From Acinetobacter johnsonii CIP 64.6 (GTDB lineage: Bacteria; Pseudomonadota; Gammaproteobacteria; Pseudomonadales; Moraxellaceae), in the NCBI RefSeq assembly GCF_000368045.1, contig NZ_KB849236.1, forward strand, positions 917,253-981,252: a DNA stretch of 64,000 nucleotides, written 5' to 3'. This document shows positions 34,362 to 43,213 of the stretch, in pieces. Each line of letters begins with the position of its first letter. Positions within the stretch are counted from its first letter, which is position 1. The position numbers were made by a program, and so were the translations under genes. The notes under the pieces are model-generated. The model was not told the origin of the DNA and did not search any database. It worked only from the letters and a program-made list of their open reading frames with translations.

Positions 34362-36350
34362 ATGACAACCCCGCTTAACGAACGTCGTATTGCAAACGCA
34401 ATTCGTGTATTGGCAATGGATGCTGTGCAAAAAGCAAACTCTGGACATCCAGGTGCGCCAATGGGGATGGCTGATATCGCTGATGTGGTATGGCGTGAGT
34501 TTTTTAACCATAACCCGACTAACCCTCAATGGGCGAACCGTGACCGTTTTGTACTATCAAATGGTCATGGCTCTATGCTGCAATATGCGTTATTGCACCT
34601 TACGGGCTATGATTTATCAATTGAAGATTTAAAAGCATTCCGTCAACTGCACTCTAAAACGCCGGGTCACCCAGAATTAGGTTATGCACCAGGTATTGAA
34701 ACGACAACTGGCCCGCTTGGTCAGGGGATTGCAAACGCAGTTGGTTTTGCTCTAGCTGAAAAAACTCTAGCAGCGCAGTTCAACAAAGATGAGTTGAGTG
34801 TTGTTGACCATTTCACTTACTGCTTCTTAGGTGATGGTTGTTTAATGGAAGGTGTTTCTCACGAAGCATGTTCACTTGCAGGCACACTAGGTCTGGGTAA
34901 ACTGATTGCTTACTATGACGACAACGGTATTTCGATTGATGGTGAAGTAGAAGGTTGGTTCTCTGACGATACAGAGCAACGTTTCTTGGCTTATGGTTGG
35001 CAAGTACTTAAAGCTGATGGTCATGATGCAGATGCATTACGTGCTGCAACTTTGCAAGCAAAAGCTGAAACGAAAAAACCAACGATCATCATCTGTAAAA
35101 CGATTATTGGTCTAGGTTCACCAAACAAGCAAGGTAAAGAAGACTGCCACGGTGCGCCGCTAGGTAATGACGAAATCGCATTAACACGTGAAGCATTGGG
35201 CTGGACTGAAGGTCCATTTGAAATTCCTGCTGACGTTTATGCAGCATGGGATGCAAAAGCGAAAGGGACGGCTTCTGAAGCGGCTTGGAATGAATTGTTT
35301 GCTCAATATGCAGCAAAATATCCAACTGAAGCAGCTGAATTAAAACGTCGCCTTTCAGGTGAATTGCCAGCTGAATTCCTTGCTCAAGCAGATGCATTTA
35401 TCGCAGAAACTAATGCAAAAGCTGAAACCATTGCTACACGTAAGGCAAGCCAAAACACATTGCAAGCTTTCGGTCCATTATTGCCTGAACTATTAGGCGG
35501 TTCTGCGGACTTGGCTGGTTCTAACTTAACACTTTGGAAAGGTTGCCAAGGCGTTCAGGACAATCCTGCAGGTAACTACGTACACTATGGCGTACGTGAG
35601 TTTGGTATGACTGCTATTGCAAACGGTGTTGCGCTTCACGGTGGTTTTATTCCTTACGTTGCAACATTCCTTATGTTTATGGAATATGCACGTAATGCAG
35701 TGCGTATGTCTGCGTTGATGAAACAACGTGTAATCCATGTATATACACATGACTCAATTGGTTTGGGTGAAGATGGTCCAACGCATCAACCTGTAGAGCA
35801 AATTGCGTCTTTACGTGGTACACCAAACTTAAATACTTGGCGTCCATGTGACACAGTTGAAGCCGCTGTGTCTTGGAAATCTGCACTTGTACGTTCAGAA
35901 GGCCCAACTGCGTTGATCTTCTCGCGTCAAAACCTACCATTCCAAACACGTACAGATGCACAAATTGCAAATGTAGTGAAAGGTGGTTATGTATTAGCTG
36001 AAGAAAAAGGCGAATTAAAAGCGATTATTATCGCGACGGGTTCTGAAGTATCTTTAGCGATGGAGGCGCACGCACAACTTGAAGGTGTGCGTGTCGTGTC
36101 TATGCCATGTGCTGAAGAATTTGTGAAGCAAGATGCAGCGTACCGTGAAGTGGTTCTTCCATCAAGCATTCGTGCGCGTGTTGCTGTTGAAGCGGCTCAC
36201 GTAGACTACTGGTGGAAGTTTGTAGGTTTAGACGGTCGTGTAATTGGTATGACGACTTATGGCGAATCTGCACCTGCGAAAGACTTATACCAATACTTCG
36301 GTATTACCACTGAAGCAGTTGTTGCTGCGGTAAAAGAATTGACAGCTTAA
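34362..36350 (+). CDS. tkt: Transketolase
   Basis: 662-residue thiamine-diphosphate enzyme of the pentose phosphate pathway, moving two-carbon units between sugars. Motifs: ANSGHPGAPMGMADIA, GPLGQGIANAVGFALAE, the ThDP-binding GDGCLMEGVSHE with Asn downstream, and the transketolase signature HDSIGLGEDGPTHQPVEQ. C-terminal domain ends in GITTEAVV. No strong ribosome site. It is the only carbohydrate enzyme here and is followed by a terminator. Confidence 0.97.
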   Translation: MTTPLNERRIANAIRVLAMDAVQKANSGHPGAPMGMADIADVVWREFFNHNPTNPQWANRDRFVLSNGHGSMLQYALLHLTGYDLSIEDLKAFRQLHSKTPGHPELGYAPGIETTTGPLGQGIANAVGFALAEKTLAAQFNKDELSVVDHFTYCFLGDGCLMEGVSHEACSLAGTLGLGKLIAYYDDNGISIDGEVEGWFSDDTEQRFLAYGWQVLKADGHDADALRAATLQAKAETKKPTIIICKTIIGLGSPNKQGKEDCHGAPLGNDEIALTREALGWTEGPFEIPADVYAAWDAKAKGTASEAAWNELFAQYAAKYPTEAAELKRRLSGELPAEFLAQADAFIAETNAKAETIATRKASQNTLQAFGPLLPELLGGSADLAGSNLTLWKGCQGVQDNPAGNYVHYGVREFGMTAIANGVALHGGFIPYVATFLMFMEYARNAVRMSALMKQRVIHVYTHDSIGLGEDGPTHQPVEQIASLRGTPNLNTWRPCDTVEAAVSWKSALVRSEGPTALIFSRQNLPFQTRTDAQIANVVKGGYVLAEEKGELKAIIIATGSEVSLAMEAHAQLEGVRVVSMPCAEEFVKQDAAYREVVLPSSIRARVAVEAAHVDYWWKFVGLDGRVIGMTTYGESAPAKDLYQYFGITTEAVVAAVKELTA

Positions 36351-36373
36351 TTTTTAAAATTAACTGTTTGAAG

Positions 36374-36405
36374 GACGCTCCAGTTTAGGGGCGTCTTTTA
36401 TTTTG
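36374..36405 (+). terminator. Rho-independent terminator of tkt
   Basis: GACGC(T)CC / GG(G)GCGTC stem with a T-rich tail. Confidence 0.8.
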
Positions 36406-36465
36406 AATGGTGTATATAATATGCAAGCTGCTGCTAAAGTAGCTGCATAAATTTTAGGTGATGAT

Positions 36466-36681
36466 ATGAGCTTGTACGATCAAATTCATGATGAAGTTGT
36501 ATTGATGGATGCGGGCGAACAGAAGTGGATTGGACCAGATCTACCTTTGGAGGCGATGGTTGCTGTTGAACTGTTATTGCAAGATTTAGCAGAAGATAAG
36601 CAAATTAAGATCCGCCGTAAAAACCATGAAAAGCAGACAGGTATGAAGTTGATTGATCGGATTCTGATTGAAAAACTATGA
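36466..36681 (+). CDS. Small conserved hypothetical protein, 71 residues
   Basis: Unrecognised. Start ATG follows AGGTGATG. The protein is acidic at the N-terminus and Lys/Arg-rich near the end (KIRRKNHEKQTG), mostly helical by composition (MVAVELLLQDLAED). It carries its own perfect 13-bp terminator and good codon use, so it is probably a real gene. No membrane segment or metal motif. Confidence 0.65.
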   Translation: MSLYDQIHDEVVLMDAGEQKWIGPDLPLEAMVAVELLLQDLAEDKQIKIRRKNHEKQTGMKLIDRILIEKL

Positions 36682-36700
36682 TGGTTGTCACGTCCAAAAG

Positions 36701-36735
36701 AAGCCTTATTGAAGCGATTCAATAAGGCTTTTTCT
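36701..36735 (+). terminator. Rho-independent terminator
   Basis: AAGCCTTATTGAA / TTCAATAAGGCTT, perfect 13-bp stem with GCGA tetraloop and a T run. Confidence 0.92.
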
Positions 36736-36797
36736 TTGTGGTGATTTCAGTTTAAATATAAGCCTTACAAAAAAATAAACATCACTTTGATAACAAA

Positions 36798-37247
36798 ATG
36801 GAAGTACGAAATATTCAAATTGTGCCACTGACAGAAATCGATCAGTCGATCTGGGTTACATTATGGCAAGCTTATCGGGCATTTTATCAGGTTGATTTAT
36901 TGGAGCAGATATCTGAAAACACATGGCATAAGCTAACTGATTCTAAGTGTGAGCATATGTATGGTTTTGCCGCACTTATGGCAGGTCGGGTTGTAGGGAT
37001 TGTATATGTGATAGAGCATGATAGCTGTTGGACGTTAAAGCCTTACGCATATTTACAAGATCTGTTTACGCATGAGGACTATCGTGGGCTAGGGGTTGCA
37101 AGAGCTTTAATCGAACACGTTAAGATGTATACCGAAAAGCGAGCATGTGATCGGGTCTATTGGTTTACCCATCAGAACAATTTAGGCGCACAGCAACTTT
37201 ATAATAAAGTCGCGAAGAAGACTGGTTTCATTCAATATCGGGCATAG
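36798..37247 (+). CDS. GNAT family N-acetyltransferase
   Basis: 149 residues. The acetyl-CoA pyrophosphate loop is DYRGLGVARALIEHV (RxxGxA type), preceded by the beta-4 strand YLQDLFTHED. C-terminal NNLGAQQLYNKVAKKTGF is the usual GNAT ending. Substrate unknown. Ribosome site weak. No partner genes. Confidence 0.87.
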   Translation: MEVRNIQIVPLTEIDQSIWVTLWQAYRAFYQVDLLEQISENTWHKLTDSKCEHMYGFAALMAGRVVGIVYVIEHDSCWTLKPYAYLQDLFTHEDYRGLGVARALIEHVKMYTEKRACDRVYWFTHQNNLGAQQLYNKVAKKTGFIQYRA

Positions 37248-37370
37248 CTAAGTTGCTACATTTAAAAACAATTATATCGTTCTAAAGTTGCAACATATCG
37301 TTTTATCTTTATAGATGTATTCGTTGTAGAACTCTATAGACTAAGCAGTATTCCAATGTGAGATAAAAAC

Positions 37371-37967
37371 ATGAACTTTAAAGCTTTAACAATCGGTTTG
37401 GCCGTTGCAACTGCGACTACATTTGCTATGGCGAAACCTGTGGCATATCAAATTGACCCTACACATACAGCAACAGTTTTCACATGGAGCCACTTTGGTT
37501 TTTCAACTCCATCTGCAAACTTCAGCGACATTCAGGGTGTGATTAATGTTGATAATGCAAAACCTGCAAATTCATCGGTGAATGTAACGATTCCTTTATC
37601 TAGCTTAAACACCAACGTAAAAGCTTTAGATGAACACTTGCAAGCGGCTGATTTCTTTGATGCAGCAAAGTATCCAACCATTACCTTTAAAAGTACAAAA
37701 GTACAAGCTGTTGGTGCGAATAAGTACAAAATCACAGGTGATTTAACCATTAAAAATGTGACAAAGCCTGTCGTTTTAGATGCGGTGTTGAATAAACAAG
37801 GTGAGCACCCAATGACCAAAGCACAGTCAATTGGTTTCAACGCAACCACTTCATTTGACCGTTCTGCTTTTGGTGTAGGCGCATACGTGCCAAACGTGGG
37901 TGATAAAATCACTGTGAATATCACCACTGAAGCATCAGTTCCACAGCCTAAAGCTGCTGCGAAATAA
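37371..37967 (+). CDS. YceI family periplasmic lipid-binding protein
   Basis: 198 residues with a signal peptide (MNFKALTIGLAVATATTFAMA, cleaved near residue 22) and a YceI lipocalin-like barrel: YQIDPTHTATVFTWSHFGFS, LDEHLQAADFFDAAKYPTITF and GFNATTSFDRSAFGVG. The fold binds isoprenoid chains; cellular role uncertain. A terminator shared with the convergent amidotransferase gene follows. Confidence 0.93.
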   Translation: MNFKALTIGLAVATATTFAMAKPVAYQIDPTHTATVFTWSHFGFSTPSANFSDIQGVINVDNAKPANSSVNVTIPLSSLNTNVKALDEHLQAADFFDAAKYPTITFKSTKVQAVGANKYKITGDLTIKNVTKPVVLDAVLNKQGEHPMTKAQSIGFNATTSFDRSAFGVGAYVPNVGDKITVNITTEASVPQPKAAAK

Positions 37968-37979
37968 GCGATATCTACC

Positions 37980-38009
37980 AAAAAAGCACCTTAATAGAGG
38001 TGCTTTTTT
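37980..38009. terminator. Bidirectional terminator
   Basis: AAAAAGCACCT / AGGTGCTTTTT stem between yceI-like and amidotransferase genes. Confidence 0.85.
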
Positions 38010-38071
38010 ATGTCTGCTATAAACTTAAAATTTAGAGCAATAGGCGCATGGAGCGGATTATGGCTGAATTA

Positions 38072-38773
38072 TTAAACCAAGGCTTTTAAATATGCTGTCA
38101 AAACTTGTCCAGAAACATGTTCTAGTTGAGCTGCACAGCGTTGGTTGTCTGCACGCAATGCTGGAATATTGATGTTCGCTTGACGAAGTTCAGCAGTATG
38201 CCCAATTAGCCATTTTTCTAAACCATCCGCTGCGACTTCAGGATGGAACTGTAAGCCTAGAATATTTTTGCCTACACGAAAAGCTTGGTTGGGATAAACT
38301 TCTGAGCTGGCCAACGGTTCAGCTTGAGCAGGAAGTTCAAAGGTGTCGCCATGCCAATGTAGTACTTCAGTTCCTACCAGTGCTTGTAATGGGTTATGTT
38401 CAACGATATTGAGCTGTAACTGACTCCAGCCAATTTCTTTGCTATGACCTGCATATACTTTTGCACCGAGTGCATGTGCAATCAACTGTGCACCTAAGCA
38501 AATGCCTAAAGTGGGTAAATTCTTTTCTAAGCGAACTTTGAGTAAGTCTATTTCTTGTTGTAAGAAAGGGTAATCATCAGTTTCATATACCCCAATCGGG
38601 CCACCTAAAATGATGGTTAGACCTGTATAGTTCAACGCTTTAGCTAAGTCATCTTTGCCGGCTTCAAAATAGCGTACCCGATAACCCAATTGATATAACA
38701 CATCTTCCCATGCACCTAAATCTTCAAAAGCAAGATGCTGAATCGCGTAAATGGTATCGGGTAGTGTCGTCAT
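38072..38773 (-). CDS. Class I glutamine amidotransferase-like protein
   Basis: About 233 residues, GATase_1 fold. Nucleophile Cys in TLGICLGAQLIAHALGA and His-Glu in LGLQFHPEVAADG are intact. There is no synthetase domain, so it belongs to the stand-alone group that includes gamma-glutamyl hydrolase-like and GMP synthase-like proteins. ATG at 38773 is preferred over GTG at 38788; neither has a good ribosome site. Single gene, separate from the TetR divergon. Confidence 0.85.
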   Translation of the reverse strand: MTTLPDTIYAIQHLAFEDLGAWEDVLYQLGYRVRYFEAGKDDLAKALNYTGLTIILGGPIGVYETDDYPFLQQEIDLLKVRLEKNLPTLGICLGAQLIAHALGAKVYAGHSKEIGWSQLQLNIVEHNPLQALVGTEVLHWHGDTFELPAQAEPLASSEVYPNQAFRVGKNILGLQFHPEVAADGLEKWLIGHTAELRQANINIPALRADNQRCAAQLEHVSGQVLTAYLKALV

Positions 38774-38890
38774 AGCAGGCTCGTTCACAGGGGGGTAAAG
38801 GAGTGTAAAAATGTACAGGGAAATGCGCAGAAGTTGAAGGCAAAAAATCAGAAAATATGTAGAAAAAAACTATAAATCCAATCCAAGATT

Positions 38891-39454
38891 TTACTTGAGC
38901 TGTAGCATGTTTTTAATCATCCATTTGCTTGAGTTTAAAATTTCTCGTTGTAGATGTTCATCAGCCATGCTCCGCGCCATGACGATTGCGCCGACCAGTT
39001 GAGATAGAACCGCCCAAGCTTGTATTTCACTGCCTAGATGTTGTGTAAAGAGTGCGTGACCACGAAGCATTTCCTGTTGAAAACACAGTTTTGTTGTTTC
39101 ACTACTACGTGCTACCTCGGCTGCAAGAGAGGGAATAACACAGCCTTGATCTGGACGTTGCACATGAGACAGCGCTAAATAACGTTCAATTTCGAAGTCA
39201 ATCCACTCTTCGATATTGTCATGCGGATTGGCTTGCCATGCTTGAAAGCTGTGTTGTAACTCGGACTGGATCAGTGCTTCAAACAATTCATGTTTTGATG
39301 AAAAATGCGAATAAAAAGCACCGCTGGTCATTTGAGCCGCTTTCATAAAACCGTCGACACCTGTATTGGTAAAGCCTTGCTTCTTGGCCAGTTGAGCACT
39401 GATTTTAAGCAGCTCTTGACGTTTTTCTTCTTTATATCCTGTTTTATAGCGCAT
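38891..39454 (-). CDS. TetR family transcriptional regulator
   Basis: 187 residues. N-terminal TetR helix-turn-helix: ISAQLAKKQGFTNTGVDGFMKAAQMTSGAFYSHFSSK (in three parts, about residues 17-52). The C-terminal ligand domain has CVIPSLAAEVARSS, typical of the NemR/AcrR-like group that respond to small electrophiles or aromatic compounds. It is divergent from the SDR-isomerase pair; two palindromes between them are the probable operators. Likely represses both promoters until a ligand binds. Confidence 0.88.
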   Translation of the reverse strand: MRYKTGYKEEKRQELLKISAQLAKKQGFTNTGVDGFMKAAQMTSGAFYSHFSSKHELFEALIQSELQHSFQAWQANPHDNIEEWIDFEIERYLALSHVQRPDQGCVIPSLAAEVARSSETTKLCFQQEMLRGHALFTQHLGSEIQAWAVLSQLVGAIVMARSMADEHLQREILNSSKWMIKNMLQLK

Positions 39455-39499
39455 AGGAGTTTCATCAAAATAAAATTGACTGACGCTAAAAACTATAAC

Positions 39500-39528
39500 A
39501 TAGTGATCGTTATGATAACGATCGTTAT
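39500..39528. promoter_or_regulatory. Paired TetR-type operators
   Basis: ATAACGATCGTTAT at 39515-39528 is a perfect 14-bp palindrome. ATAGTGATCGTTAT at 39500-39513 is the same site with two changes. Their starts are 15 bp apart, within the divergent promoter between tetR and the SDR gene. Confidence 0.7.
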
Positions 39529-39548
39529 TTTATGAAGGGAGTGTATTT

Positions 39549-40316
39549 ATGGATGAATTACAGCCAGAACAGCAGTTGCAAAAGACTGCTTCTAAAAAGA
39601 AAGTCGCGTTAGTGATTGGCGCAGGAGATGCCACAGGGGGCGAAATCGCAAAACGTTTTGCACGTGGTGGATACATCGCCTGTATGACGCGAAGAAATGC
39701 CGAAAAACTCCAGCCCTTAATTGCAGAGATAGAAGCTGAAGGTGGCCTTGCATATGGCTTTGCGTCTGATGCACGTAAAGAAGAGCAAGTCATCACTTTG
39801 GTAGAGGAAATTGAAGCCAATATTGGTGAAATCGATGTTTTAGTGTTTAACATTGGGGCGAATGTGCCATGTAGTATTTTAGAAGAAACTGCACGCAAAT
39901 ATTTTAAAATTTGGGAAATGGCTTGCTTCGGTGCATTTTTGACAGGGCGTGAAGTGGCAAAGCGTATGGTCGTGCGTGAGCACGGAAGTATTATTTTCAC
40001 AGGTGCAACCGCAGGCATAAGAGGTGCAGCAAACTTTGCCGCTTTTGCAGGGGCGAAACATGCACTGCGTGCCTTAGCGCAAAGTATGGCACGTGAGCTT
40101 GGCCCGAAAAATATTCATGTGGCACACGTAGTGGTGGATGGGGCAATTGATACCGATTTTATTAAAGACACTTTTCCTGAAATGTACGCGCGTAAAGAAC
40201 AGGATGGCATATTAAATCCCGTGCATATTGCAGAAAATTATTGGCATTTGTCGCAGCAACCGCGCGATGCATGGACGCATGAGTTAGATTTAAGACCTTG
40301 GATGGAAACTTGGTAA
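39549..40316 (+). CDS. SDR family protein with substituted active site
   Basis: 255-residue Rossmann-fold protein. The dinucleotide motif is GAGDATGGEIAKRFA (about 25-39) and the NAG-like motif is NIGAN. The classical YxxxK is FAGAK here, Phe166 and Lys170, and the catalytic Ser region reads IIFTGATAG. So the usual Tyr and probably Ser are missing. Start ATG follows GAAGGGAG. An 11-bp gap separates it from the isomerase gene; both are probably induced with loss of TetR repression. It may use another mechanism or bind without oxidoreductase activity. Confidence 0.85.
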   Translation: MDELQPEQQLQKTASKKKVALVIGAGDATGGEIAKRFARGGYIACMTRRNAEKLQPLIAEIEAEGGLAYGFASDARKEEQVITLVEEIEANIGEIDVLVFNIGANVPCSILEETARKYFKIWEMACFGAFLTGREVAKRMVVREHGSIIFTGATAGIRGAANFAAFAGAKHALRALAQSMARELGPKNIHVAHVVVDGAIDTDFIKDTFPEMYARKEQDGILNPVHIAENYWHLSQQPRDAWTHELDLRPWMETW

Positions 40317-40327
40317 AAGGACAAAGC

Positions 40328-40924
40328 ATGAAAAGCGTAGAATTTTATTTTGATTTGGGCAGTCCATATAGCTATTTGGCCTACTATCGTTTACTGCAAA
40401 TGGCAGAGCAGCAAGAGATTCAGATTGTGTATAAGCCTATATTATTGGGCGGGGTGTTTAAAGCAACAGGCAATCGTAGTCCGATAGAGATTCCTGTCAA
40501 AGGGGTTTATTCAATCTTAGATATGCAGCGCTGGGCGGAGTATTACCATATTCCAATGCACATGAATCCGCATTTTCCGATGAACACTTTAACCCTAATG
40601 CGTATTTTGACAGGCGTTCAATTGTTGCATCTAGAAAAGTTTGAGCAAGTTTTAAAACTTTTATTCGATGCGATGTTTGGTACACCACAAAATCTGAATG
40701 AACCTACTGTCTTGGCAGAAGTGCTAGAACCAAGTGGCTTTTCTGTAGATGACATTATGAGTATGGTTCAGTCGGAAGTGGTGAAACAAAAACTAATCAC
40801 TGAAACAGAACAGGCCATTCAACGTGGCATTTTCGGCACACCGACATTCTTTATGGGTGATGAAATGTATTGGGGTCAAGATCGTCTACATTTTGTAGAA
40901 CAAGCGCTGAATAAAGCGAGCTAA
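40328..40924 (+). CDS. 2-hydroxychromene-2-carboxylate isomerase-like (DsbA/GST-kappa family)
   Basis: 198 residues with the HCCA isomerase layout: FYFDLGSPYSYLAYYR at the N-terminus (Ser where DsbA has Cys), a helical insert, and GIFGTPTFFMGDEMYWGQDRL near the end. Family members use glutathione in naphthalene breakdown or detoxification. The ATG at 40328 has AAGGA at good spacing. Last gene of the TetR-controlled pair. Confidence 0.9.
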   Translation: MKSVEFYFDLGSPYSYLAYYRLLQMAEQQEIQIVYKPILLGGVFKATGNRSPIEIPVKGVYSILDMQRWAEYYHIPMHMNPHFPMNTLTLMRILTGVQLLHLEKFEQVLKLLFDAMFGTPQNLNEPTVLAEVLEPSGFSVDDIMSMVQSEVVKQKLITETEQAIQRGIFGTPTFFMGDEMYWGQDRLHFVEQALNKAS

Positions 40925-40952
40925 AATACAAGTTAAAAGAACACACCATTTA

Positions 40953-40980
40953 AGATCAGCCATAAAATTACGGCTGATCT
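40953..40980. terminator. Hairpin between convergent genes
   Basis: AGATCAGCC / GGCTGATCT 9-bp stem between the isomerase gene and eutC. No strong T tract, so termination is only probable. Confidence 0.55.
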
Positions 40981-40988
40981 GCTTCAAA

Positions 40989-41804
40989 TTAAAATAAACG
41001 CTTAGGCGAATGTTCCGTGTCTAGACTGACCATTTCATGTTCATCTTTTAAGTCTACACCTGAGTAACCGAGTTTCTTAGAGCCACGCATGAGAGACATT
41101 AGCCGTTGTACTGCAACAGGAATGCTTAAACCTGCAGGTCGAACATTTGAAATACAGTTTCGTTTAGCATCCAAAGTGCCTGAGGCTGCTTTCCATGTAT
41201 AGTAAATGCCCATACTATCAGGTGAGCTTAGACCAGGCCTTTCACCAATCAGCATCACGAGCATAGTCGCGTATAGACACTCTGCAACTGGATCACCCAA
41301 AGCGACTCGGCTTCCAGTAGCAATCACCATCGGTGCAATGCTCCAGTGTTCCGCTTGCAACTGCGGGATAAGGTGCTGAATAAAAGGCACTGCATTTTCT
41401 TCAATCGCCCGTGCAGACAGTCCATCACCAATCACAATACAGACATCATAGTTTTGCGGGTTACTGGCTTTAAAAACCTCTAAGCCATGTTGTGACGCTG
41501 GATTTAACAGGCGACCTAAGTCAGGACGTTTTAAGTATTCTTGCTTATTTTCAGCTTGACTGTGTACCGTCAGACTATCCAAACCTAGTGTATTAAAACT
41601 CGCAACTAAGTGTTCGACATCTAAAGCTTGATGTACCGCATCTTGCGCTTCCGCATGTGCTAGTTGAAATTTCAGCAGTTCATGGGTCGGGATGCTACAA
41701 CCAGCGCGACCAATGGCGATACGAGCATCGGTAAATTTCTTTAAGTTTTCCCAAACATCCTGATGCTGTTCAGATTGATAATTTTCTAGAGGAACAAGTG
41801 ACAT
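40989..41804 (-). CDS. eutC: Ethanolamine ammonia-lyase small subunit
   Basis: 272-residue partner of EutB in the adenosylcobalamin-dependent lyase that turns ethanolamine into acetaldehyde and ammonia. Signatures: TDARIAIGRAGCSIPTHELL, FQLAHAEAQDAVH and IGDGLSARAIEENA. The ATG at 41804 follows AAGGAG and sits 10 bp after eutB; longer readings lack family similarity. No shell proteins or EutG/EutE are nearby, so the pathway is not in a microcompartment. Confidence 0.96.
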   Translation of the reverse strand: MSLVPLENYQSEQHQDVWENLKKFTDARIAIGRAGCSIPTHELLKFQLAHAEAQDAVHQALDVEHLVASFNTLGLDSLTVHSQAENKQEYLKRPDLGRLLNPASQHGLEVFKASNPQNYDVCIVIGDGLSARAIEENAVPFIQHLIPQLQAEHWSIAPMVIATGSRVALGDPVAECLYATMLVMLIGERPGLSSPDSMGIYYTWKAASGTLDAKRNCISNVRPAGLSIPVAVQRLMSLMRGSKKLGYSGVDLKDEHEMVSLDTEHSPKRLF

Positions 41805-41814
41805 AAGTTGCTCC

Positions 41815-43200
41815 TTATATATGCAAAAGTTTTTCAAATTGTGGCGGAATATGTTCCGGCCAGATAATGTGCTGCTGCTGTTGTTTAAAGATGCCTTGTT
41901 CAGCCAACCACAGATCAAACTCAGGTGCGGCTTTTAAGCCTAAAAGTTGCCTTAAATACAGCGCATCATGAAATGACGTGGTTTGATAGTTCAGCATGAC
42001 GTCATCCGAACCCGGAATGCCCATAATAAAGTTCAAACCTGCTGCACCGAAAAGGGTGAGTAGTACATCCATGTCGTTTTGATCGGCATCGGCATGGTTG
42101 GTATAGCAAATGTCGCAGCCCATAGGTAAGCCTAGGAGCTTGCCACAAAAATGGTCTTCCAAGCCTGCACGGATAATTTGTTTGCCATTGTATAAATACT
42201 CTGGGCCAATAAACCCAACCACAGTATTTACCAGTAGTGGGTTAAATTTACGTGCTACCGCATAGGCACGGACTTCTAAGGTTTGCTGATCTACGCCGTG
42301 ATGTGCATTACTAGATAAAGCACTACCTTGACCTGTTTCAAAATACATCACATTTTGTCCCACAGTCCCACGCTTGAGAGCCAGTGTCGCTTCATAGCCT
42401 TCACGTAATAATTCAAGGTTAATGCCGAAACCTTCATTAGCGCGCTGTGTACCTGCAATCGATTGAAACATTAAATCAATTGGCACATTTTTCTCAGCCA
42501 GTTGAATCCCCGAACTGATATGAGTCAGCACACAAGACTGGGTTGGAATGCGATGCTCTTGAATCACATGATCGAGTAGTTTGAGCAGTTCCGATAAATT
42601 TTGTAGGTTATCGGTTGCAGGATTAATCCCAATGACGGCATCACCATTGCCATACATCAAGCCATCCAAAATACTGGCCGATATCCCTAAGAGATCATCG
42701 GTCGGATGATTCGGTTGTAAACGGGTCGAGAGATGACCTTTCAATCCGATGGTGTTGCGAAATTGGGTGATGACTTCACATTTACTCGCAACCAAGATGA
42801 GGTCTTGATTGCGCATAATTTTACTCACCGCAGCCACCATTTCAGGGGTTAAACCGAGCGCAAGTTGTTGTAATTTCTGCGTAGTCGCATCTTCACTGAG
42901 TAGCCAGTTACGAAAGTCTCCTACGGTAAAATGTGAAATCGGCGCAAATAAATCACTACGGTGCTCATCGATAATCAGGCGGGTTATTTCATCCTGTTCA
43001 TAGTCGATCAACACTTCAGTTAAAAACTGCTTCAATGGAGCATCGGCCAATGCCATTTGTGCGGCAACACGTTCAGTTGCATTTTCCGCCGCAACACCTG
43101 CAAGTTGATCACCTGAGCGCAGCGGGGTTGCTTTTGCCATTAAAGTTTTTAAATCATTAAACACATAGTGCTGATGTCCAATCAACGTTTTATAAGCCAT
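41815..43200 (-). CDS. eutB: Ethanolamine ammonia-lyase large subunit
   Basis: 461-residue catalytic TIM barrel of the lyase. Typical sequences: GVAAENATERVAAQMALAD, GINPATDN and GQGSALSSNAHHGVDQQT. Start ATG at 43200 follows AAGGACC; the upstream in-frame extension to 43320 overlaps eat and is not family sequence. 13 bp separate it from the end of eat, and 10 bp from eutC, so the three form one operon. Confidence 0.96.
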   Translation of the reverse strand: MAYKTLIGHQHYVFNDLKTLMAKATPLRSGDQLAGVAAENATERVAAQMALADAPLKQFLTEVLIDYEQDEITRLIIDEHRSDLFAPISHFTVGDFRNWLLSEDATTQKLQQLALGLTPEMVAAVSKIMRNQDLILVASKCEVITQFRNTIGLKGHLSTRLQPNHPTDDLLGISASILDGLMYGNGDAVIGINPATDNLQNLSELLKLLDHVIQEHRIPTQSCVLTHISSGIQLAEKNVPIDLMFQSIAGTQRANEGFGINLELLREGYEATLALKRGTVGQNVMYFETGQGSALSSNAHHGVDQQTLEVRAYAVARKFNPLLVNTVVGFIGPEYLYNGKQIIRAGLEDHFCGKLLGLPMGCDICYTNHADADQNDMDVLLTLFGAAGLNFIMGIPGSDDVMLNYQTTSFHDALYLRQLLGLKAAPEFDLWLAEQGIFKQQQQHIIWPEHIPPQFEKLLHI

Positions 43201-43213
43201 GTCATAGGTCCTT

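Noticed and set aside
34390..35970. Several frames on both strands inside tkt
   Set aside because: Shadows of a highly conserved, codon-biased gene; none has a ribosome site or domain.
40953..40980. Hairpin as a binding site
   Set aside because: Its position between two convergent stop codons fits termination better.
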